A DNA stretch of 64,000 nt, from the NCBI RefSeq assembly GCF_018603905.1, contig NZ_JAHFZZ010000009.1, forward strand, positions 310,001 through 374,000, given 5' to 3'. The stretch comes from Nonomuraea sp. NEAU-A123 (GTDB lineage Bacteria; Actinomycetota; Actinomycetes; Streptosporangiales; Streptosporangiaceae). Position 1 is the first letter of the stretch. Every line of letters starts with the position of its first letter. Both the position numbers and the translations under genes were made by a program. Positions 31,858-40,443 of the stretch are shown in pieces. The notes below the pieces were generated by a model that was given only the letters and a program-made list of their open reading frames with translations, did not search any database and was not told where the DNA came from.

Positions 31858-33678
31858 TCAGCGCCGAATGGGGGTCAGCTCGACAAATGACACGCCCGGC
31901 ATCGGCAGGTCGAAGGCCACCGTCACCGTGCCGTCCGCGGCCGTGAGCACGGCGGCCGGGGTCAGCTCGTCCAGGGTGTTGACCGAGCGCAGCTTGTCCC
32001 ACTGCCCGTCGGCGGGCCAGTCGCCGCCGCCCATCGAGCGCCAGCCCGCCTCGATGTTGGAGTGCTCCCCGTCGATGCGGTGATGGGTGACCGTGTAGTC
32101 CCCGTCGTAGTCTCCGACGAGGCCCGCGACGGTCAGGGAGACCGCCCGCGACAGCTCGGGGGCCCCGTCGGCCTGCGCCTGGTTGAGCGTGCCGTTCCAG
32201 GCCAGCACGCCGACGCGCCCGTCCTCGTGCCGCGCCGCCCAGACCTCGACCCCGCCCGCGTCGCCCTCGACCACGGTCGCCAGCTCGGCGTCGCCGAGGC
32301 GGGCGGCCAGGGTGAGCGCGTGGAAGCGGGGCTTGCGCAGGTTGCCGACCGTCAGCAGCCCGAAGCCGCCGTGGAAGAGCCGCGGCGGCCGCCCCAGCTC
32401 CTCGAAGTGGTCCGAGGCCACCCAGTGCGACACGGCGGCCAGCCGGCCGGCCGCCGACTTCATGCCGTGCAGCAGGAACGCGGCCCCGAACGGCCCGTCA
32501 CCGATGCCGTGGAAGTGGGTCGGGGTGGGCCCCCACTCGGTCCACCAGACGGGCGTGTCCGGCCGGCCGTGCCGGGCCAGGGCGGGACGCCAGTCGAGCG
32601 GGGCGTTGCCGTAGGTGTGCGTGGAGAGGAAGTCCAGCTCCGCGCCCGACTCGTCGACGTGCGCCAGCAGCTCCTCCACCCAGCCGTTGGCCGCCGAGGC
32701 GGGCCCGCCGACCCGCAGTGCGGGGTGCACGTTCTTCACGGCGGCGGCGCTGACGTCGTAGAGCAGGAAGTACTCCTCGGGCGTGCCCGTCCAGAAGACG
32801 GCGAGGTTGGGCTCGTTCCACACCTCGAAGGCCCAGTTGTCGATCAGCTCGTGGATCCCGTACCTCTCGGCCAGGTGCTCGACCAGCGCCCTGACCAGGT
32901 CGCTCCACGCCTCGAAGTCCTTGGGCGGGGAGATGATCGCCTCGTAGCCGAACACCGTCCTGGACGGGTCGGCGGCCAGGTCGCGCGGCATGTAGCCGAG
33001 CTCGACGATCGGCCGCAGGCCGAGCGCCATGATCGTGTCGTAGACCTCGTCGACCTTGGCGAAGTCGTAGACCGCCTGACCGTCGACCTCCTTGTAGACC
33101 CCGAGGTCGTCACCCAGGATCGCGTGGGCGCGGACCGTCTCGACACCGAACTCCTCGCGCACCGTGCGCAGCGCCTCGGTGAGCTCCGCGCCGATGGGCC
33201 GGCCGCCCGTCTCGTCCTTGCTCAGCAGGTACGACAGGTGCTCGGAGCCGATCATGTACCGCCACGGCCGGGGCAGGTCGCGGGCGACCGCGGCGGCGTC
33301 GACCCGCACGGTGACCGCCGCCGGTCCGCCGTCCAGCGGAGCCGCCGGCACCGCGTCCGAGGCGGGGCCGACGGTCTCCATGGTGGCGATCGCCGCGACC
33401 GTGTACGAGGCCGCGCCGTGTCCCGTGTCCACGTAGCGGCACTCGGGTACGGCCGGCACGTCCACGTCGGGCTGCGACACCGGCACGCCGTCCCGGTGCA
33501 CCAGGTAGCCGATCGCCTCCGGCACGGGTTCCCACGTCAGCGTCACGTGGCCCACGCCGGAGACGGCCCGCAGCCCGGCCGGCGCCTGGAGGGTCGGCTC
33601 GGCGGCCGGGACCGCCTCCCCCGACGCCTGGTGGATCCGGTCCTGCCAGTCACGGCGTGCGGCATCAGCCGTACTCAT
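31858..33678 (-). CDS. Family 39-like glycoside hydrolase with FN3-like domain
   Basis: A 606-residue enzyme. Residues 30-115 form a fibronectin type III-like domain (PAGLRAVSGVGHVTLTWE to YTVAAIATME). The TIM barrel then follows, with acid/base E289 in FEVWNEPN and nucleophile E381 in WWTEWGPT, matching GH39 beta-xylosidases and relatives. A beta-sandwich forms the C-terminus. It has no signal peptide, so it acts in the cytoplasm. It is the last gene of the minus-strand sugar operon and probably hydrolyses the imported oligosaccharide. FN3 in front of a GH39 barrel is not the usual arrangement. Confidence 0.85.
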   Translation of the reverse strand: MSTADAARRDWQDRIHQASGEAVPAAEPTLQAPAGLRAVSGVGHVTLTWEPVPEAIGYLVHRDGVPVSQPDVDVPAVPECRYVDTGHGAASYTVAAIATMETVGPASDAVPAAPLDGGPAAVTVRVDAAAVARDLPRPWRYMIGSEHLSYLLSKDETGGRPIGAELTEALRTVREEFGVETVRAHAILGDDLGVYKEVDGQAVYDFAKVDEVYDTIMALGLRPIVELGYMPRDLAADPSRTVFGYEAIISPPKDFEAWSDLVRALVEHLAERYGIHELIDNWAFEVWNEPNLAVFWTGTPEEYFLLYDVSAAAVKNVHPALRVGGPASAANGWVEELLAHVDESGAELDFLSTHTYGNAPLDWRPALARHGRPDTPVWWTEWGPTPTHFHGIGDGPFGAAFLLHGMKSAAGRLAAVSHWVASDHFEELGRPPRLFHGGFGLLTVGNLRKPRFHALTLAARLGDAELATVVEGDAGGVEVWAARHEDGRVGVLAWNGTLNQAQADGAPELSRAVSLTVAGLVGDYDGDYTVTHHRIDGEHSNIEAGWRSMGGGDWPADGQWDKLRSVNTLDELTPAAVLTAADGTVTVAFDLPMPGVSFVELTPIRR

Positions 33679-33704
33679 CTAGGGTTCCCCGATCTGTTGG
33701 AGGA

Positions 33705-35228
33705 TCAGTTGGCGGGAGGAGCCCCCTGAACGGCCCACTCCTCGATTTCCATCACCGGCCGGAGCTTGGCCTCGACGCCGGCGCCGCCGAAGTAACGGTG
33801 CAGGTTGCCTCCGGCGAGCACGTTGCCCAGGGCGGCCATGACCATGCCCTGGTCGAGCGCGAGGTACCACTTCGACACGGCGCCCGAGCGGACCGCGACG
33901 GAGTCGTAGAAACCGCCGGGCCCGTAGGCGTCGAAGTTCTTGCGGATCTTGGCCAGGTTATCCATCGCCTGGGCCCGCGCGTACGGCAGAGCCAGGAAAC
34001 TGGCGTGCGGAGTGACCACTCCGTCACCGTAGGCGGTCGGTTCGGGCTGGGCCGGGCGGCAGCCCTCGTAGCCGGGATCGGTGCTGGTGCGCTCCTCGTC
34101 GGAGGTGTAGCCGGGGGTGTCCATGCCGAGCGGGTCCACGCCGTATTCGCGGTAGCCGCCGTGCGGGTCGTTGGACGGCGAGAAGCCCCAGTAGCCGTAC
34201 TTCGCCTCGCTCAGGCCGTGCTCGATCTGCGCCTTGACGAACACCGGGTGGTTGCGGCCCCAGCTCCGGGGCGCCCATGACGCCTCGGGGACGACCAGAT
34301 CCGGCATCAGCGCTTCGAACATCGAACCACCCCAGTTGGGGACGAATCGCAGACCGCGATAGCCGTACGTGCCTTCCCAGACGTTGACGCCCAGGTACGT
34401 CTTCCACGCGCCAACCGGCTTCTGCTCCTGCCAGCCGAAGTCACAGCCGTTGTCGGGGAAGGTCCGGTAGGGGCCGAAGTAGCTCTCGCGCGGGATCTGG
34501 CCGAGCGCGATGCCCACGTACTGGGCGATCCGGGTCTCGGCGGGCGCGCCGTAGTGGTGGCAGGTGGACCAGACCTTGGTGCCGGTGCCCGCGTAGTCGC
34601 TCTCCACCGAGCAGCCCTCGGGCTTCTCCGGCCAGAAGCCGCCGCGGATCAGCCCGGTGCCCGCGTCGGGGCGGGCGGCCGGGTCGTAGTAGGACTTGAA
34701 GTTCATGGACGTGACCAGCCGCTGCGCGCGCACCGATTGGCGAGGCATGGCGGTACGGACCATCATGAGGGCCGTGGCCAGCCAGCTGTTGTCCACGCTG
34801 GAGGCGAACAGCTGCACGGGGTCGCCGTTGTCGGGCCAGGTGCGGACGAGCTGGAGGGTCGCCGGGTCGTACCAGTTGTAGTACTGGCCCGTCGGGGTGT
34901 CGCGCCGCATCCGCTCCAGCGCGTCGAGCACCTTGCCGACGCGGGCCGTGGCCTCGCCGGAGTCGATGAGGCGCAGGTCGCGGGCGGTGAGCGTGCTCCA
35001 CAGGTAGGTGCCGATGTTGGTGGGTGAGGTGACCTTGGCCCTGGTCTTCAGGTCACCGGTGACCTTGTCGGACGGGATGCCGGTGGCGGGGTCGACCATG
35101 GCGGCCATCGACCGCCACGTGTCCTTCGCGTACCGATATAACGTGTCATTTCCGGATGAAGCGCTGGCCGGGCTGGGCACAGCGGCGGCCAGCACCAGCA
35201 GGCCGGCGAGCAAGGCGGTCTTGCGCAT
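33705..35228 (-). CDS. Secreted glucoamylase-like glycoside hydrolase
   Basis: A 507-residue protein with signal peptide MRKTALLAGLLVLAAAVPSP ending near ASA-SSGN. It has the two-part layout of DUF3131 plus the glycoamylase-like (PF10091) (alpha/alpha)6 barrel, with YRYAKDTWRSMAAMVDP at the start and MVMAALGNVLAGG near the end. This clan contains endo-beta-1,2-glucanases (GH144) and related enzymes, which makes cleavage of a beta-glucan outside the cell plausible but unproven. It sits between the importer genes and the cytoplasmic GH39, as expected for an external depolymerase. Confidence 0.78.
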   Translation of the reverse strand: MRKTALLAGLLVLAAAVPSPASASSGNDTLYRYAKDTWRSMAAMVDPATGIPSDKVTGDLKTRAKVTSPTNIGTYLWSTLTARDLRLIDSGEATARVGKVLDALERMRRDTPTGQYYNWYDPATLQLVRTWPDNGDPVQLFASSVDNSWLATALMMVRTAMPRQSVRAQRLVTSMNFKSYYDPAARPDAGTGLIRGGFWPEKPEGCSVESDYAGTGTKVWSTCHHYGAPAETRIAQYVGIALGQIPRESYFGPYRTFPDNGCDFGWQEQKPVGAWKTYLGVNVWEGTYGYRGLRFVPNWGGSMFEALMPDLVVPEASWAPRSWGRNHPVFVKAQIEHGLSEAKYGYWGFSPSNDPHGGYREYGVDPLGMDTPGYTSDEERTSTDPGYEGCRPAQPEPTAYGDGVVTPHASFLALPYARAQAMDNLAKIRKNFDAYGPGGFYDSVAVRSGAVSKWYLALDQGMVMAALGNVLAGGNLHRYFGGAGVEAKLRPVMEIEEWAVQGAPPAN

Positions 35229-35240
35229 GGGAGTGCTCCT

Positions 35241-36062
35241 CTACTTGAGCCCGGACGTGGAGATGCCCTGGATGAAGAAGCGCTGCAGGAAGACGAACAG
35301 GACGAGGATCGGCGCGACCACGATCATCGCCCCGGCGACGAGCAGGTTGTAGTGGGTGCCCTCGTGGCCGTTGAGGATGTTCAGGGCCACGGGCAGCGTG
35401 TAGACGTCCTCCGACTGCGCCACCACGGCCGGCCAGAGGAAGTTGTTCCACGCTCCGAGAAAGGTGATCAGGCCCAGCGTGGCCATCGCGGGCTTGCAGA
35501 GCGGCAGCACGATCCTTGCGAAGATCCGGAACTCCCCCGCCCCGTCCACCCGCGCCGCGTGGATGAGCTCGTCGGGCAGCTCCGCGATGAACTGCCGCAT
35601 CATGAACACGCCCAGCGGCGTGATCAGCCCCGGCAGGATGATGCCGAGGAACGTGTTCACCATGCCGAGCTTCGCGATAAGCACGAACTGCGGGATCATC
35701 AGCACGATCGCCGGCACCGCCATCTGCACCAGCACCAGCCCGAAGACGGCGTCCCTGCCGCGGAAGCGCAGCTTGGCGAAGCCGTAGCCGACCATCGAGC
35801 AGAAGAGCAGGTTCCCGGCGACGATCACCAACGCCACGGACACGCTGTTCACGAACGCCTGCCCGAGGTGCACCCGGTGCAGCAGCTCGGTGTAGTTGTC
35901 CAGCGTGAACGTCTCGGGCCAGAACGTCGGCGGATCGCGCCGGATCTCCGCCTCCGGCTTGACCGAGCTGAGCCCCGCCCATAGGAACGGCCCGACGACC
36001 AGCAGCAGCCCGACGCTCAGGCCGAGGTAGGTGATCAGGCGCTGCCCACGGGTCCGCCTCAC
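35241..36062 (-). CDS. Sugar ABC transporter permease (MalG-like)
   Basis: A 273-residue, six-helix permease. The EAA-type loop reads HAARVDGAGEFRIFARIVL near residue 185, with GAWNNFLWPAVV downstream. The GTG at 36062 overlaps the upstream permease stop (GTGA), so the two subunits are translationally coupled. It pairs with the next gene upstream to form the transmembrane channel of the second importer. Confidence 0.9.
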   Translation of the reverse strand: MRRTRGQRLITYLGLSVGLLLVVGPFLWAGLSSVKPEAEIRRDPPTFWPETFTLDNYTELLHRVHLGQAFVNSVSVALVIVAGNLLFCSMVGYGFAKLRFRGRDAVFGLVLVQMAVPAIVLMIPQFVLIAKLGMVNTFLGIILPGLITPLGVFMMRQFIAELPDELIHAARVDGAGEFRIFARIVLPLCKPAMATLGLITFLGAWNNFLWPAVVAQSEDVYTLPVALNILNGHEGTHYNLLVAGAMIVVAPILVLFVFLQRFFIQGISTSGLK

Positions 36063-36940
36063 CGTGCCCTCCCGATCCTGAGCTGCAGTACGGCCAACGC
36101 GATGATGACCGTGAACAGCACGGTCGCCGCGGCCCCCGCGTAGCCGTAGTTGCCCACCCCGAACTGCTTGAAGATGGCCAGCGAGGCCGACAGCGTGGAG
36201 TTCAGCGGCCCGCCACCGGTCATGATCAGCGGCTCCTCCAGGAACTGCAGGAACCCGACCGAGCTGTAGACGGTGCAGAACAGGATCACCGGCCGTAGCT
36301 GCGGCAGCGTGATCGACCTGAACCGCGCCCACCGCCCGGCCCCGTCCACCTCCCCCGCCTCGTACAGCTCCCGTGGGATCCCCTGGAGCGCCGCGAGAAA
36401 GACCACCATGTCGAACCCGAAGCTGCGCCAGGCGGTCATCACGATGATCGACGGCAGCGCGGTGGCCTGTTCCTGGAGCCAGGCGGGCCCTTGGAGGCCG
36501 ACCAGCTCCAGCAGCCGGTTGACCAGTCCCGCCTCCGGCTCCAGCAGGAACTTCCAGGCGACCGCGACACCGATGATGCTGGTGATGTGCGGCAGGTAGT
36601 AGCCGAGCCGGAAGAACGCGGCGGGCAGCCGGGCGATGCCGGAGTTCAGCGTCACGGCGGCGGCCAGGCCGAGTCCGATGGTCAGCGGCAGCCCGGTGAC
36701 CACGAAGATCGCGGTGTTCACCGCCGCCTCGCGCATCGCCTCGTCGCCGGCCAGCCTGATGTAGTTCTCGACGCCGACCAGGTCGACGGCCAGCGGATCG
36801 GCGACGTCCGTACTCCGCATGTCGGTGAAGCTCATGCCCAGCCCGGCCAGCAGCGGCCCGAGGTAGAACACCACGAACATGAGGATGAACGGCAGCACGA
36901 ACACCCAGCCGAGCCCGCCCCTGCGAAGGAGCCCCATCAC
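36059..36940 (-). CDS. Sugar ABC transporter permease (MalF-like)
   Basis: A 293-residue, six-helix permease. The ATPase-contact loop reads EAGEVDGAGRWARFRSITL near residue 192. A GTG at 36940 and an ATG at 36937 can both serve as start; the stop of the binding-protein gene overlaps this point, so translation is coupled. As in the other sugar locus, no ATPase is encoded nearby. Confidence 0.9.
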   Translation of the reverse strand: MMGLLRRGGLGWVFVLPFILMFVVFYLGPLLAGLGMSFTDMRSTDVADPLAVDLVGVENYIRLAGDEAMREAAVNTAIFVVTGLPLTIGLGLAAAVTLNSGIARLPAAFFRLGYYLPHITSIIGVAVAWKFLLEPEAGLVNRLLELVGLQGPAWLQEQATALPSIIVMTAWRSFGFDMVVFLAALQGIPRELYEAGEVDGAGRWARFRSITLPQLRPVILFCTVYSSVGFLQFLEEPLIMTGGGPLNSTLSASLAIFKQFGVGNYGYAGAAATVLFTVIIALAVLQLRIGRAR

Positions 36941-38202
36941 TAAAGGCCGGTGCCGATCGTGTCGGCCTGCGCCTGGATGGCCTTGGCCGTCTGCTCCGGC
37001 GTCTGCTTGCCCAGCGCCAGCTTCTCCAGCTCGGTCTCGAACACCTTCGACACCTGCTCCCAGGTCGGGTACGGCGGCGGCGTCTTGGCGTCCTTGAGCT
37101 GCTCACCGAAGACCGCGAGCTGCTTGTCGGCGGCCAGTTCCGGCTCCTGCCAGGCTGACCGCACGCTGGGCAGCGCCTTCACCGTGGTGTACCACTTGGC
37201 CTGCACCTTGGGGTCGGTGAGCCACTGGATGAACTTCCACGAGGCGTCGCGGTTCTTGGCCTGCTTGAAGACGACCAGGTCGGAGCCGCCGACGAAGCTG
37301 GTGGCCGAGACCGGGCCCTTCGGGTAGGGCGCGACGTCGAACTTGTCCTTGAAGCCCGCGCCGCCGTCGTTGTCCAGCACGCCGATCATCCACGGGCCGG
37401 AGAAGAAGCCGCCGACCTCGCCCTTGATGAAGTTCTGTGGGAAGGCGCCCTTGGGGGTGTCGTTCGGGGCCAGCTTCTCCTGGAAGAGCGAGGCGTACTG
37501 CTTGAGCGCGGTCACCGCCTCGGGGGTGTCGAAGGTGTACTTGCCGTCCTTGACGATCTCGCCGCCGGCCTGCCAGATGAGCGGCACCAGCTCCTGCCAG
37601 GAGCCCTCGGTGTAGCCCTGGTTGAAGCCCTTCTTGGCGCCGCCCTTCTCCTTCAGCGCCTTGGCGAACGTCTTGATCTCCGCCCAGGTCGCCGGCGGCT
37701 TGACGCCCGCCTTCTCGGCCTGGTCCGTGCGGTAGTACAGGACGCGGGTCTCGACGTACCACGGCACTCCGTACGCGGTGCCGTTCACGTCCACGGTCTG
37801 CCAGGCGCCGGGGAAGAAGTCGGCCTTGTCGATGAGGTTGCCGGGTGTGGGGTCGAGCACGCCGGTCTTGGACAGCTCGCCCGCCCAGGTGGAGCCGATC
37901 ATGCTGATGTCGGGGGTGGCACTGCCCGCGATGGCCGAGGTGATCTTGTCGTGGGCGATGTCCCAGCCCATGGGCGTCACGTTCACCTTGACGCCCGGGT
38001 TGGCGGTCTCGAAGTCCTTGGCGAACGCGCCGAGCGCCTTGCCCTCCTCCCCGATCCCCCAGACCGTGATGTCGCCGGAGACCGCGCCGGACTTGACGTC
38101 CTGCGCCTTTTCCGGCGCCTTGTCGGCACTGCGCCCGCAGCCGGTGACCAGTATCGCGAGGGTGAGCAGACCGGCGGCGGAGCGCCGGGACGAGGTGTTC
38201 AA
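36940..38202 (-). CDS. Sugar ABC transporter substrate-binding lipoprotein
   Basis: A 420-residue CUT1-type binding protein. The start is TTG at 38202, supported by a perfect AGGAGG seven bases before it and by the signal peptide it exposes; LVTGC puts the lipidated cysteine at C22. Family features include ITVWGIGEEGKAL, ATPDISMIGSTWAGEL and PQNFIKGEVGGFFSGPWMIG. It would deliver an oligosaccharide, perhaps released by the secreted glucoamylase-like enzyme. TTG overlaps the LacI stop as TTGA. Confidence 0.9.
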   Translation of the reverse strand: MNTSSRRSAAGLLTLAILVTGCGRSADKAPEKAQDVKSGAVSGDITVWGIGEEGKALGAFAKDFETANPGVKVNVTPMGWDIAHDKITSAIAGSATPDISMIGSTWAGELSKTGVLDPTPGNLIDKADFFPGAWQTVDVNGTAYGVPWYVETRVLYYRTDQAEKAGVKPPATWAEIKTFAKALKEKGGAKKGFNQGYTEGSWQELVPLIWQAGGEIVKDGKYTFDTPEAVTALKQYASLFQEKLAPNDTPKGAFPQNFIKGEVGGFFSGPWMIGVLDNDGGAGFKDKFDVAPYPKGPVSATSFVGGSDLVVFKQAKNRDASWKFIQWLTDPKVQAKWYTTVKALPSVRSAWQEPELAADKQLAVFGEQLKDAKTPPPYPTWEQVSKVFETELEKLALGKQTPEQTAKAIQAQADTIGTGL

Positions 38203-39197
38203 CGGGGTTCCTCCTGGGGGTGGTGACCGCAGCTGGCGCGCAGCACCAGCTCGGTGGTCAGGACGAGGTGTCTCGGGGTGTCGCGGGCGCCGGTGATCAG
38301 CTCGTCGAGCGCCCGCGCGGCGCGCGCGCCCAGTTCGCGCATCGGCTGGCGGATGGTGGTCAGCGCCGGGCGGGCGTGGCGGGCGGCCATGATGTCGTCC
38401 CACCCGGTCACGGCCAGCTCGTCGGGTACGGCGAGTCCGAGCTCCTCCGCGGCGAGCAGGGCGCCCAGCGCCACCTCGTCGTCGGAGCAGACGATCGCCT
38501 GGGGCCGGGCCGGGGCGCGCAGCAGGGTCCTGGCGGCCTGGTAGCCGCACTCGACCGTGTAGTGCTCCGTCGGCACCGCCTCGATCGCGCCGCCGAGGAC
38601 CGACCTGACGCCCTGCCAGCGCTCGTCCACGTCATCGCCGGTCGCGATCGGCGCGCCGAGGAAGGCGAAGCGCCGGTAGCCGTGCTCCAGGAGGTGCCGG
38701 GCCAGCGCGCGGGCCGACTCGGTGTTCTCGCTGCGCAGCGTGTCGGCCCCGGCGAGCGGCTCGCGGGAGACGAACACCAGCGGCATCCCCATCCGGACCA
38801 GCTCGGCGACCAGGTCGTCCGGAGCCGTGTGGCCGAACACCATCAGGCCGTCCACCCGCCCCGCGAGGTCCTTGACCAGGTCGTGCACCCGGGTGCGGCC
38901 CTTGGTGGACAGGATCACCACCGACCGGCCCAGCTCGGAGGCCACCTCCTCGTAGCCGAGGAGCACCTCGGTGTAGTACGGGCCCGAGAGGTTGGGGAAG
39001 ACGATGCCGTTGGCGGCGTGGCGGCCCTCGGCCAGGCTGACGCCGAGGCGGCTGGGCGTGAACCGGAGCTCCTCGACCGCCTTCAGCACCTTCTCCCGCG
39101 TCTTGGGCGCCACCGGCCCGGTGCCGCGCAGGGTCCGCGACACGGTCGCGATCGACACGCCCGCCCGCCGCGCCACCTCGTAGATCGTCACGTCCAT
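38199..39197 (-). CDS. LacI family regulator, first gene of sugar operon
   Basis: A 332-residue repressor starting MDVTIYEVARRAGVSIATVS, where the ATG at 39197 follows GTGGAG and yields the standard LacI N-terminus; a longer GTG start would overlap the operator. The hinge helix and sugar-binding domain (ANGIVFPNLSGPYYTEVLLG) follow. It is the first gene of the operon. Two TGTAAGCGCTTnCA boxes sit immediately upstream, so the whole six-gene operon is probably autorepressed and induced by the imported sugar. Confidence 0.92.
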   Translation of the reverse strand: MDVTIYEVARRAGVSIATVSRTLRGTGPVAPKTREKVLKAVEELRFTPSRLGVSLAEGRHAANGIVFPNLSGPYYTEVLLGYEEVASELGRSVVILSTKGRTRVHDLVKDLAGRVDGLMVFGHTAPDDLVAELVRMGMPLVFVSREPLAGADTLRSENTESARALARHLLEHGYRRFAFLGAPIATGDDVDERWQGVRSVLGGAIEAVPTEHYTVECGYQAARTLLRAPARPQAIVCSDDEVALGALLAAEELGLAVPDELAVTGWDDIMAARHARPALTTIRQPMRELGARAARALDELITGARDTPRHLVLTTELVLRASCGHHPQEEPR

Positions 39198-39215
39198 CCA
39201 GGCTGCTCCACTTTC

Positions 39216-39254
39216 TGTAAGCGCTTCCACAACCAGCTTATGTAAGCGCTTACA
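39216..39254. promoter_or_regulatory. Two LacI operators TGTAAGCGCTTACA
   Basis: TGTAAGCGCTTCCA (39216-39229) and the perfect TGTAAGCGCTTACA (39241-39254) lie 25 bases apart. Both contain the central CG of LacI-family sites. CTTTC flanks each on the outer side, so 16-base inverted copies face each other. Confidence 0.8.
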
Positions 39255-39342
39255 GAAAGGCAGTGTGTCAGGCGTGTCAACATCTCGTACAGACCCCGCC
39301 CGGTAACGGTGAGGTTACGCCGACGTGGGGTAGACGGCAGGC

Positions 39343-39750
39343 ATGCTCTACGGCAAGGAACATGTCCAGCGCTATCAGGAGACCGACGGCGCCGAGGGAC
39401 ACGACTGGAACAACACGACGACCCTTCTTCTGACCACCAAGGGTCGCAAGTCCGGTAAGTCGTACACGACGCCGCTGATCTACCAGCGGCACGGACGCGA
39501 CTACATCGTCGTCGCCTCCAAGGGCGGCGATCCGGACCACCCCGAGTGGTACAAGAATCTACAGGCCGATCCCGAGGTCGAGGTGCAGGTGAAGGCCGAC
39601 AAGTTCAGGGCTCGCGCCCGTACGGCCACGGACGAGGAACGGCCCGAACTATGGCGGTTGATGGCCGCCACCTGGCCCGACTACGACAACTACCAGCAGA
39701 AGACCGATCGGAAGATCCCGATCGTCGTCCTCGAACGCATCACCACCTGA
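39343..39750 (+). CDS. F420-dependent nitroreductase-family reductase (DDN type)
   Basis: A 135-residue split-barrel protein of the deazaflavin-dependent nitroreductase family. The N-terminal TTLLLTTKGRKSGKSYTTPL is diagnostic, followed by DYIVVASKGGDPDHPEWYKN. These enzymes use reduced cofactor F420 to reduce nitro-compounds, quinones or similar electrophiles. The promoter is shared with the divergent LacI gene. The OsmC gene is close downstream, which suggests joint action in redox defence. Confidence 0.85.
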   Translation: MLYGKEHVQRYQETDGAEGHDWNNTTTLLLTTKGRKSGKSYTTPLIYQRHGRDYIVVASKGGDPDHPEWYKNLQADPEVEVQVKADKFRARARTATDEERPELWRLMAATWPDYDNYQQKTDRKIPIVVLERITT

Positions 39751-39818
39751 CCGCTGAGACCGCCCCGTCCTCCTACGGCGAGGCGGGGCGGGTGGGCCGC
39801 CGGAAAGGGGCGTGATCG

Positions 39819-40301
39819 ATGATGGATCGCATGAGTCGCGAACACCACTACAGCGTCACCGTCACCTGGACCGGCAACCGCGGCGAGGGCACCTCCGGCT
39901 ACCGCTCCTTCGGCCGCGACCACGAGGTCTCGGCCGAAGGCAAGCCCGCCCTGCACGGCTCGGCCGACCCGGCCTTCCGGGGCGACCCCGCGCGCTGGAA
40001 CCCGGAGGAGCTGCTGGTGGCGTCGCTGTCGCAGTGCCACATGCTGTGGTATCTCCACCTGTGCTCGCTCAACGGCATCGTCGTGACCTCCTACGTCGAC
40101 GAGCCGACGGGCACCATGGTCGTGGACTCCAGCGGCGGCGGCCGCTTCTCCGAGGTCACCCTGCACCCCACGGTCATGATCACCACGCGGAGCCTGCACG
40201 ACAAGGCCATGGAACTGCACGCCGAGGCGAACAAGCTGTGCTTCATCGCCAACTCGACCAACTTCCCCATCCACCACGAGCCGGTGATCCTCGACGCCTG
40301 A
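39819..40301 (+). CDS. OsmC family peroxidase-like protein
   Basis: A 160-residue OsmC-fold protein with the two redox cysteines of the family, C73 (LSQCHMLWYLHL) and C141 (EANKLCFIANS). These form a disulfide during reduction of organic hydroperoxides. The ATG at 39819 is eight bases behind AAAGGGG; ATGs at 39822 and 39831 remain possible. It follows the DDN-type reductase by 68 bases. Confidence 0.88.
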   Translation: MMDRMSREHHYSVTVTWTGNRGEGTSGYRSFGRDHEVSAEGKPALHGSADPAFRGDPARWNPEELLVASLSQCHMLWYLHLCSLNGIVVTSYVDEPTGTMVVDSSGGGRFSEVTLHPTVMITTRSLHDKAMELHAEANKLCFIANSTNFPIHHEPVILDA

Positions 40302-40377
40302 GCCCACACGGAAGCCACGGTCAACGAGACGCGCGTAACGGCGGCAAGCCGGTGAGGCGGAGGAGCGTGTCCCTGGA

Positions 40378-40413
40378 GGGCCGGCCACCCGGGTCGGCGG
40401 GTGGGGCCGGCCC
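40378..40413. terminator. Terminator hairpin between osmC and Nramp genes
   Basis: GGGCCGGCC pairs with GGCCGGCCC, continued inward by ACCCG/CGGGT with a small bulge and a six-base loop. It lies between two convergent genes and could stop transcription in both directions; on the minus strand a T-rich stretch precedes it. Confidence 0.6.
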
Positions 40414-40443
40414 ATGCCGGCCGTAAAAGAAATCCGAAAAAAC

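Noticed and set aside
32062..33729. Long open frame antisense to the GH39-like gene
   Set aside because: The glycosidase catalytic motifs are on the minus strand; this frame is a compositional shadow.
39198..39230. Longer start for the second LacI regulator
   Set aside because: The extra 11 codons overlap an operator, and the family N-terminus begins at the ATG at 39197, which has its own ribosome binding site.
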